This document shows positions 28,616-37,527 of a DNA stretch of 37,527 nt, piece after piece. The stretch comes from Phytophthora quininea (taxonomy: Eukaryota; Oomycota; Peronosporomycetes; Peronosporales; Peronosporaceae). The stretch spans positions 1 through 37,527 of the forward strand of contig JAAVTG010000058.1 in assembly GCA_011947345.1 (NCBI GenBank). Reading direction: 5' to 3'. Within the stretch, counting starts at the first letter, position 1; each line of letters opens with the position of its first letter. The translations under genes and the position numbers were made by a program. The notes under the pieces were generated by a model that saw only the letters and a list, made by a program, of their open reading frames with translations, searched no databases and was not told the origin of the DNA.

Positions 28616-29341
28616 TCTCTGTCTACACAAAACTCTGAAAAATCCTTCTCCATGCTGACACGCCAAACTTCCTGCGATGCAGCACCATATCTCTGTTTCA
28701 TCCGCTCCCACTTCTTCTGCAGTCTCTCCGCTTGGTGGGGGCTTTCACTATAGGAAATATGTCTTCATATTCTGGGCGTTTTTCACGAGCGCATCAAACT
28801 CTTTATCTCCCGACCGGAAGGCAGTCTCTACTGGCTGCCACAACTTGAGCTTGTCCACCGTTTTAAAGCCGTTTAGCGGTGCCTCAAGTTGCTGGAGCTC
28901 CAGCACAAACTCGTCACTGAACAAAACGTTGAGCGGACGAAAACCGCAGTGCTTCGTCCAGTAGTTCGTCCAGCATGCCCGGCCGGACACTGGTCGGTTC
29001 ATCGCTCGCACCGATCTTCTTACTGTGTCTGTCGGCATCGGCATCGGCTCGCTGTAGGTCTTGGACTTGACATTTTCTTTGGGTTTAGGAACAGGTTCGG
29101 GGATGTTGCGAATCTCTCTCGCTTTTTCCTTCGGTTTAGCAACCTTTTCCGTTGGTTTAATGTCATGTTGGTGCCAGTACGCGCAAATTGCGTTCACGAT
29201 GGCAGCCTTGGACACGGGGTGGCGCACGTGGAGGTGTCTGCAGGCATCTTGTAGTGCGAAGATGGTGTAATCGTTCAGACGCGTCTGCAGGGTCTGCTCG
29301 TCCGCCACGGAGCTCAGCAGCGATGAGATCCATCCGCTCAT
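28607..29341 (-). pseudogene. Family copy C, upstream part, interrupted by the MULE
   Basis: The best N-terminal half of the uncharacterised family. From the ATG at 29341: a SAP-like domain (YTIFALQDACRHLHV, SKAAIVNAICAYWHQHD), a Pro/Lys-rich linker (KPKEKAREIRNIPEPVPKP), then FRPLNVLFSDEFVLELQQLE, which aligns with copy A's FRLLNVLLCDKFVSRLQ. The next block needs a frameshift near 28757, then reads AERLQKKWERMKQRY and FCVDREEIL up to the MULE. The remainder is at 23696-23782. The gene starts 133 bases from the DDX27-like helicase, divergent from it, so the two may share a promoter region. The function is unknown. Confidence 0.75.
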
Positions 29342-29474
29342 CTTGAAGAGCTGCAGAGCAGATTGACTGGCATATATGGCATGCTATCTGATAGGATATA
29401 TGTATTACAAGGTAATCATATTGCTGGCCAGCTATTTGGTTGGCAGTGCGCATTTCCGCTTGATAGACGGGACC

Positions 29475-32102
29475 ATGGTGCTGGAGAACGACCTGATGAT
29501 GACCATCGCCTCGGACGACGAGGTACAGACGCCGCTATGTACTATAAGAGTATGTAACTTTGTTATACTGATGATTCTGTGGCTCTGTGGCAGCTGTCCA
29601 ACGTGGAGAGCTCGGACTCGGAGGACGATGAGGTCAAGGACGCCGTGCTGAGCCGCAAGCAGCAGCAGCAGGAGACGCAGCACAAGAAAAAGCAGAGCGA
29701 GATCGCCGAGGACTTTGAGTTCGATGACGGCGGCGCCTTCTCAACGGGCGGCAGCTCATGGGACTTCACCAAAGCCATCTCGAGGATCGACAAGATGGAG
29801 AGCGGCATCCAAACGGCCACCAAGCGGACGTCCATCCAGGCCAAGATCGACAAGAGACGTAAGGAAAAGGCGGCAGAGAAGCAGGCCAAGAAAGAGAAGA
29901 AGGAGGCCAAGAAGAAGGCCAAGCAGCAAGAGAGCGAGAGTGAGAGTGAGCAGGAAGAAGAGAGCAGCTCTGAGAAGGACAGCGACAGCGAAAGTGACAG
30001 TGGAGAGAGCGAGGACGAGAGAGAGGAAGGCGTAGAAGATGATGATGAAGAGGAGGAGGACATTGTGGTGGAAGAGGAGCGGCTGCAATCGGCGCTGAAG
30101 GACAACAAAGAGGTGCAGCAGTCGCGGGAGGACCTGGTGGACGCTCTGGAGAAGAAGAAGGCGGCTGAGTTCTTCGAGACCGACCCGTTTGCGGCTAAGG
30201 AGTTTGCAAAGACCAAGTTCGAGACCTTTGCGGACCTGAAGCTGTCTCGGCCGATCATGCGGGCCATCTCACACATTGGCTTCGAGAAGCCGACGCCGAT
30301 TCAGCAGCGCGCGATTCCGATTGCGCTCACGGGTAAGGATATCTGCGCCAGTGCCCAGACGGGTAGTGGTAAGACGGCTGCCTTCTTGCTGCCCATCTTG
30401 GAGCGTCTTCAATTCCGCTCGCGACGTGTGCAGTCGACTCGCGTCATGATCATTTGTCCCGTGCGTGAGCTCGCCACTCAGTGCCAGTCCATGTTTGAGC
30501 AGCTTGCTCGTTTCACGGACATTACCTGCTCGTTGGCCGTGGGTGGTCTGCCTCTTAAGGCGCAAGAAGCCGAGCTGCGCAATCGCCCTGACGTTGTGGT
30601 GTGTACTCCGGGTCGTATGATTGACCACCTTCGCAATTCCAAGAGTGTTCATATGGATGACCTGGAGATCTTGGTACTAGATGAAGCCGATCGTCTTCTT
30701 GAGCTAGGTTTCACTGAAGAGGTGCTCGAGTTGGTGCGAATGTGCCCTGTTCAGCGCCAAACGATGCTGTTCTCTGCTACGATGACCTCCAAGGTCGACC
30801 AGTTGATTGATCTGTCGATGAAGCGCCCGTGCGTATCAGCACTGACCCGCTCTTTGACATGGCGAAGCACCTGGTCCAGGAGTTCGTTCGTATTCGTCCC
30901 AACCGTGAAGGTGATCGCGAGGCCATCTTGCTGGCGCTGTGTACTCGTACCTTCCGAGCGAACACGATTGTGTTTATGGAAACGAAGACGCATGCACACA
31001 GGATGATGATCATCTTTGGGCTTGCCGGCATCAAAGCGGCCGAGCTTCACGGAAACTTGCAGCAAAGAGAACGTCTCGAGGCGCTTCAAAACTTTCGCGA
31101 TGGTAAGGTGGATATTCTGCTTTGTACCGACATTGCTGCTCGCGGTATCGATGTGCGTGGTGTGCATGCTGTCATCAACTACGAAATGCCAAAGGATATC
31201 ACAACGTACGTCCACCGTGTCGGTCGGACGGCCCGTGCTGGTCGCAACGGCCGTGCCGTGACCTTGACGAGCGAGTCTCGCCGACTCGTCATGAAGCAAG
31301 TCTCTCGCCACTGCAAGGGCTTCGTCAAGTCTCGTGCCGTTCCAGACCCGGTGATTGCACAATGGAAAGCTCGCATTGAAAGCATGCAGGAGGACGTCAA
31401 AGTTGTGATGCATGAGGAGACTCTTGAAAAGCGGATGCGTGAAGCCGAGAAGGAGGCCACACGAGCTTCCAACTTGCTGAAACACCGCGACGAGATCAAC
31501 TCGCGTCCTGCACGCACTTGGTTCATGTCGGAGAAAGAGAAAAGTCGGTGAATGAACGTGCCGAGGAGGATCGTCGAGCCAAGGAAGAGGCTGCCAAGGA
31601 AGAGCAACAAGAAGCAGCGGACACCATGTCACGTGCCAAGAAGCTCAAGATGATGAGCCACAAGAAGCGGCGTCTGTTTGAAATTCGCGAGCGCGAGGAG
31701 CGGGTGTTGGCGGATGCTACGCGCGAGGAAGAAGAAGAGTCTGGCAACAAGAAGTCCAAGGGCGTTTTCACATCCATGAGTGTCGCTGGGGCTGCTAAGC
31801 GCGCCAAGAAGGCGCAGCAGGAAACTGCACGCGAACGTGAAGAGGAGTCTATCGCTGAAATGCACGAGCGAAAGCGTTTGAAGCGTGAAAAGGCTCGCGC
31901 CGCCCGAAGCAGCCACGGCTCTGGCGCATTTGACGTTGATATGACTCGCGACGGAGCGCCCACTCCGAAGCCCAAGAAGAAGCGCGAAGACGCTGGCAAC
32001 AACCAGTTTGAGTTCAAGGAGAAAATCACCGACTACAAGAAACATGCCAAGAAGAGCTCCAGCTCCTTCAAGTCCAAGGCCAAATACAAGCGTCGCAAAT
32101 AA
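29475..32102 (+). CDS. DRS1: DEAD-box RNA helicase, DDX27/Drs1 type
   Basis: ATP-dependent RNA helicase expected to act in the nucleolus in large ribosomal subunit assembly. Exon 1 is 29475-29522 (16 codons), intron 29523-29593 (71 bp, GT-AG), exon 2 29594-32102. An acidic/basic N-terminal region (about 1-220) precedes the core. Motifs: Q motif GFEKPTPIQQRAIPIALTG; I AQTGSGKT (near residue 270); Ia PVRELATQ; Ib TPGR; II DEAD (near 379); III FSATM; V DIAARGIDVRG; VI HRVGRTARAGR. The C-terminal RTWFMSEKEK and long Lys-rich coil are typical of DDX27/Drs1. Two one-base additions in runs (CCC at 30826-30828; AAAA at 31540-31543) restore a single frame of about 852 aa, within the usual size. Motif Ia has Val in place of the common Thr (P-V-R-E-L-A). 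Convergent with the HECT ligase, 97 bases apart. Confidence 0.94.
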
Positions 32103-32199
32103 ATGCTGCAGACGTGCAGTAGCAGCTCTATAGACTCCCATGTATGCATGCCGTGTATTCTTTTTACTGTTTGGACCAATTGACATACAACCCAGTGAT

Positions 32200-35100
32200 C
32201 TAGCCGAAGCCAAATCCTTCGGATCCCTCGCGAATCGCAAGGAGCAAGCATTGCTTCAGTTTCTCCTCGCTCTCGTATTCGGGAAGGTCTAGCTGGTTGA
32301 AACTGCGGGAGAAAACAACAAGGTTAGCCATCAGATGCGAAGATGTAAGCTACAGTAGCCTCCACTCACCATGTATGTGCCGACGGTAGTGCACTATTGT
32401 TGCCAAACGCCTTGTGGATGTTGAACTTTTGTGTACCGCGCATACCCTCCAGTGCCTTAAAGCCCTCGAGGGGAACTTTGGAGGTTCCTGTAACGAACTG
32501 CAAGAAGAGCGCACGCTCCTCATGTGTAAACGCATAAAGCACGTTCCAGAACCAACGAATGACCGCGTCGGAGGGCTTGTAGTTGGCGTACTCCGTGTTG
32601 GCCTTTAAGTCGTCGATGTCAATCTCAGGCATCCCTGAGATGAGCAGCTCCAGCTCATTCTCATTAAAGATCGCGATGAGTTCGGGCGGTACCAACTGGT
32701 GGAAGCCCTTGAGGAACGCATCAATTTGCTGTCGGATGCCTGTCGCCATGCGGTGGTGCGTCACTAGCTTAACGTACTCCATCTTGTTCTCGTCCGTCAC
32801 CGTAACATTCCTGCCATTTGGAATCAAGTCGACCACCTCCACCTTGCCGAAGTTGGACTGTTCGGCCGAGAAAGTCAGTTCCAGTCCAAGATCAGCGATC
32901 GAGTTGTCCAAGATGGAGTGGAGGTTGCGATAGTACTCTGGATCAATCGCCTCCATGTCATGATACGAAATGGGCAGCTGCAGGATGTGCTTGTAGAAGG
33001 ACCGCGTGAAGTGCGCATCAAGGAGCTGGCCGTCTGCTACAGCCTTGCCCAGCACTTTGCCCACGAACTCAAAGTAGCTGAGGTGGTCCTTGTTGACATA
33101 CGATAGCGGATTTGGTTGGAACGTAGGCGAGTCAGCAGCCGACGTGAACAACACGTAGTTCGGATTGAACATTTCGCGTGCCAAAATCATGTACCACTCA
33201 CGAGTCACTCCGCCCGCATCAATGCCCTCCTCCCCAGTGAAGGAAATATGCAGCTTCCGTCGCAACTCGGTCCCGCTGCGCATGCGCAACGCATAGTACG
33301 AGTCCTCAAAGATATGGTCGCGACGTACCGGAATGCGAACAGACGAACTGCCGCCTCCATGGTTACGTAGCGCTGTCTGACGCAATCGCTTCATGGCGCT
33401 GTGGAAATACGTGCGCTTGTTGTCGAAAGCCAGATAGGCACGACACCGCGGCATCTTGATCAGAGCCGCCAATGAGGTGTCTAGCAACGACGGCTTCTCC
33501 CTCACTAGCAAGTTCAACAGCACCCGGTTCGACTCGACGAAGTTGGCCAGGCGCATGCTCTCTCCGCCTTCGGACATTGAGGACAGCGCTGACGAACTGC
33601 GCTTCAGAACGTTCCTGGGAGAGGTCTTTTTCTCGTCGTCTTCCATTAGAGCAGTCGTCCCAGCACCATCAAACCCGCCAACGCGCAACGCCGCTACAAC
33701 TGCTTCTTCGCGCTCGCTCGAGTCTGGGATACGAAGTTTCATGGACGCTGCATCGCGTGCGTTAACCACGAAGAACGCCTCCACCATCGGCAAGAAGCGG
33801 GCCAGAAGTGCTGCCATTGCACATGATGCGCCTGCACTCTTCCCTTCGATTACTGTCCCTTCAGCGTTATCATCGCCAGCGGTGGTCGTTTGTGGGTCAG
33901 ACCTAGCACTAGCAGGAGTTGAAGCTGTAGCAGAAGCACCACTATTATCCTGCTCATCGAGTCCGCCCTTGGCACGAGCTTCTGCCAGTGAGAGACTCAG
34001 TGCATCCCAAAGAGGGTCTAGACCGATGGTTTGGCAACACTCTGAGAACTCGGCCGTGTTTTCGCACATCTGATAGCGAATGCAGCAGCCGGAGCAACTT
34101 GAGCTCATCCTGGGCGGAGGGCAATACGGCTGACGACTCATAACTGGTATCAACCATCAAGCTAGATGCCTTGTATCGATCTATCCGCGCTAAAGCACTG
34201 GCGTGGTTGACGATCGCTCTGATCACAAAGCCACGGTTACTTTGCACGTGGTTCAGCAACTTGAGCACAGCAAGTGTGCGCTCTTGCATCTGCACAGTGC
34301 ACAAGTCCATACTGAGCACTGCCACCACTTCTCCCATCCGTGACTCGTCAAGTTCCACCGATGGAACCTTGACCCAGTCCTCTCCTGGTTCGGTGGTCGA
34401 CACTTCCCTCTCGCCCTCTTTCGACTCGTCGTCGTCAGAATTTGGCTGCTGGAGCCTCTCCAGTGGGGATAAAACTAACTCCAACAACTCTAGCAACGCA
34501 TCCAAGTTGGTTCCGTTTCGGTACACCACCGGAAGACTCAATAAATCAATCAACACGGCAACTCCACACTCGCTTGAGGACGGCAGTTCGTCTTTCACGT
34601 TCTCGCCATCTGCTTTGTGCCGCATACCGTGAGGCTCAAGCATCTCCACCGTGAATCGAGGGTTATACTTCGCTAACGAGACGAGAACATGCAGCATGCG
34701 GTTCACTACTTCTGCAGGTACAGCTGAGCGTCCAATAGATCGGTTTCCGTCACTACCGCATCCATACATTTTGGTCGGGGGAATTGAATCTTCCCACTGC
34801 CATCGTCGTCCACGTCCCTTTCATCGCCAGGAACCAACGGCTCCGCAAGCGGCAGTGAAACCACGCGCAAGAGATTGCGTCGGACGCTAGAACGCGTCAG
34901 TGGATATAGACAGATATTGGCCAGCAACCGCTGGAAAACTCGGTTCTGGATGACGGACTGATTCATGAACAGCAGTCGCAACAACCCTCGCACACATTTG
35001 TCGTCAAAGATACGCTCTCCAGCGTCTTCTTCTTCGTCCTTGTCCACGCGAAGCATCCTTGTGCAGTTTCGCATTCGCACTGTCAGAACTATATCGATGG

Positions 35101-37527
35101 TCGCGGCGACTGCTTCGACGGCCTCCTCCTAGTTCATCATACATTCGAGATCTTCGTCGTCTATCGGAATTTTGGGAAGTAAGCATGCGCCGTAATGTAG
35201 GGCGATTAAATAACTCATCCATGTCACCATCCCCAGCTGGACCTCCTCCTCGGTCATCTGCCCCTCGATCGCGTTCGCGATATGTCGTGCGGAAAGCCGC
35301 CCGCTCGCGCAAAACCATGGCCTCTTGACGTACCTGAGACGGAAGAGTCTGTAAGAAAGCGTCATCACACGTAACCAATATCTCTTCTCTCAGTTCCGGC
35401 GCCAAGGAGGCAACGAAAGACGCATTGTCCATCTCCTGAGCACGAGACGTATCTGCTTGCTCAGCACGTGCAGCCGCCTCGCGCTCGCGCCTTTCATTCT
35501 CTAAAACCTCCGCACGGATATCTGGGGGCAATGCTTCTAACGTCTCCCTGTCGAAGCTTGAATTCGCCATATCCAGATCCATCTGTGACATACTTTCAGA
35601 TTCACCGGTGCCTCCTCCAGCCACCGCTGTGTCGCTACGAGCACTTGTGGATTCCGCAACTGCTGGCGTATTCTGTGCGACGATCTCAGCTTGCATGTCT
35701 GGAGGCAAAGAGGCGAATACCTCAGCATCCATACCTTCGGGGCATTGATACTCCTGTTGCTGATCTTCTTGCACATCTAGCAGTGTAGCTGACAGCTCTT
35801 CGGTCACTGATTCAACTGCGGAACTGGCAGTATCTGCCACCGGCGGCACTTCGTCTATCTTCGTCTCTTCGTCAGCAGCGTTACGGCGGGCTCTGTTCGA
35901 AGGTGGCTGAGACGGTGGAGCACCAAAGCCCGATAAATCAAGCGTAAAGTTCATCATTGTGTTTGATGCTGAAGTTGGCGCAGAAGACGCCGACGTTGGA
36001 ACTGATGTTGGTGCAGGAGGCGGGACCATGAGGGGCGCACAACTCTCAGAGATTGTTTGTTCTCCTGTAGACGAAGCAACTGGGGTCTCTGGAGTCTCCG
36101 CCTCCGAGTCGACATCCACCACGTCAATATCAACATCAGACTCCGCAGGAGATCGAAGCATTGACGACTCTCCGAAACTACTGGCAAGTGCGAGGACTGA
36201 CGCAGCATCCGTTGTGGTTTCATGGCTTTCCGTTTGCTCGCTCGTTGTTGACATTACGGACACATCGGACTGAGCCGCGTGTTCTAATGGGGGCGGAGGT
36301 GTATCACTTCTAGCGCGATCAGCTTCACCGGCAGTGTCTTCTCCATCTCGTGGGACATCGTTTGTACTGCGATCAACCGATTGTTCCGTGGATGACGCCC
36401 CAGCATTCCTATTTGTAACAGTTGGCTCGTCATCTTCAGCGCAGATGCGAGTAATTTGTTGTTCAAGTCTCGACGCCATCGAGCGGGCATCGATGTCACG
36501 TCTGACGCTGCTGGGCCCCCATATAGACGAGCCACCAGTGGCACTGCCGCTCACATCACCACGACCACCAAAACCACGGGTTAAATCACCAGCGACAAAA
36601 ATGTCCGTCAGCAAGTCGCGATCTCGACGTAGGCGTTGGATACGCGTTGGGAGTGCCGAGTTTGGAATGTCAAGTGAAAACTCACTCAGCAGGTTGGATA
36701 CGGCGGACAAGCGACTCGCGCGGCTCGGAGGGCGCATGCGACCCCGCCTGCACTCCGCTGCAATAAGTCGCGCCCTAATCCCAAACGCGAGCGACCACCT
36801 GCAGGCATTTGAGTCTGAACTTGGTCGGTCAGCTCCTGTAACTCTCGCAACAACGAAGAGTGACGAGGCAGCGAAAACCGACCGGGATTACGCAGCAATC
36901 CATTCGCATCCAGCAGAATGGCATCTCCTCGCCCACTTGTCCGCAACAAAGGATGCGTGGTAGTACTTGAAACAAACTGCTCTGCACCACCACCTCGACC
37001 GAGATGTCGGTCACGACGAGACCGATCGCCACGCCCTCCCATATCAAAAGACTCAAAGAGGAAATCGTTGTCGTCCAGTGTGTCAGGTAGCTCTTCAATG
37101 TACTGCAACAGTGAAGAAGTAGAAAACATGTTAGTGCCACCACCACCAACTCTGCCCTGTACACCTGCGAATACCGCGGAATCATTTCCACTTTCCAATC
37201 GGCTACCTGCCGCAACCTCCGATTGGACTCCTCCGCTACCCACTTCTTCATCTCCATCCTCATCGTCTCCAAACATCAACACAAGAGTTTGGCCAGCAGA
37301 GGAAGAGTTTGATCCGCCATTACCTCCGCTATACAGGCCTAGAGCATCGCGCATCGATTCGACGAGTCTGTCTTCAGTGCTACTTGGCGGCAAAATCCCA
37401 TCGCTGGTACGACTGGAAGGTCTGGTGTTGCGAGCAGCCGCTAGTTGTGCACGACGTTGTTGCTCGTCAGCGAAGAACGATTCGTCCTCTAGTATGTTCA
37501 AGTAAGAAAACTCTTCTTCGTCCACTT
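32200..37527 (-). CDS. HUWE1/UPL1/Tom1-type HECT E3 ubiquitin ligase (5' end outside window)
   Basis: C-terminal part of a giant HECT E3 that transfers ubiquitin through a cysteine thioester. The N terminus lies beyond the right edge. Acidic Ser-rich region (37500-35800) first, then three ubiquitin-binding-like motifs: [45 protein letters not shown] (about 35730-35370), the arrangement of HUWE1/UPL1. Then LLRLLFMNQ, helical repeats, [20 protein letters not shown], and the HECT domain from about 33260 ([20 protein letters not shown]). An intron (32369-32303, 67 bp) splits the catalytic Cys codon: AHT, then TG|T, then FNQLDLPEY. The protein ends GSEGFGFG at 32200. Frame corrections: one base at 36742-36745 (CCCC) and at 34769-34772 (TTTT). 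A two-base deletion or one-base insertion lies near 34068, and another between 35055 and 35130. Confidence 0.93.
32303..32369 (-). other. Intron inside the HECT catalytic cysteine codon
   Basis: GT-AG intron of 67 bp with donor GTGAGT and acceptor CCCGCAG. The upstream exon ends ...GCA CAT ACA TG and the next begins T TTC AAC CAG, so splicing creates the TGT codon of the active-site Cys in the universal HECT motif HTCFN. Unspliced, the protein reads AHTW and stops. Confidence 0.93.

Noticed and set aside
33456..36963. Plus-strand open frames of about 200 codons at 33456-34073 and 36334-36963
   Set aside because: Antisense to the HECT ligase, Ser/Ala-rich by codon mirroring, with no recognisable motif.
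1..37527. CRISPR arrays, tRNA or rRNA genes, bacterial operons
   Set aside because: No regularly spaced repeats, no cloverleaf or ribosomal segments noticed, and the intron-bearing genes are eukaryotic.

Overview
The window looks like nuclear DNA of an oomycete, most like Phytophthora or a close relative. This is inferred from gene content and structure: short GT-AG introns of about 57-71 bp, compact host genes, Crypton-type tyrosine recombinases, PIF/Harbinger elements with a separate Myb-like gene, MULEs (one carrying a Ulp1-type protease), and a bZIP-like/START-like protein of the kind expanded in oomycetes. No species can be named from sequence alone.

Layout. 398-3432 (+) is a C-terminal-motor kinesin (kinesin-14). 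3528-7989 (-) is the cohesin subunit Scc3/STAG, convergent with it. 7990-9012 has no intact gene. 9013-10287 (+) is a three-exon coiled-coil protein. 10496-12820 (-) is a secreted GH3 beta-xylosidase-type enzyme. 12965-15053 (-) holds two decayed, adjacent members (A and B) of an uncharacterised family. 15454-17724 is a decayed PIF/Harbinger element. 18109-23388 is a decayed MULE with a Ulp1 protease domain, split by a Crypton (20659-23090). 23783-28606 is a well-preserved MULE with 74-bp terminal inverted repeats and a perfect 9-bp target duplication. It sits inside a third member (C) of the uncharacterised family and itself contains a second Crypton (25951-28330). 29475-32102 (+) is a DDX27/Drs1 DEAD-box helicase. 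32200-37527 (-) is a HUWE1/UPL1-type HECT ubiquitin ligase that runs off the right edge.

The host genes at both ends do conserved work: microtubule motor, cohesion, ribosome biogenesis and ubiquitination. The middle 16 kb is a nest of transposons. The insertion order can be partly read: the right-hand MULE landed in gene C, and a Crypton lies within that MULE; separately, a Crypton split the left-hand MULE gene.

A second result concerns data quality. At least 17 sites in the five largest host genes need exactly one extra base to restore the frame, nearly always by lengthening a homopolymer. With these sites restored the kinesin, Scc3, GH3 and helicase genes read end to end with conserved motifs. 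This is the pattern of homopolymer undercalling in an uncorrected assembly, so frameshifts here should not be taken as pseudogenes. In-frame stop codons, seen only in transposon and family A/B copies, are the better mark of real decay.
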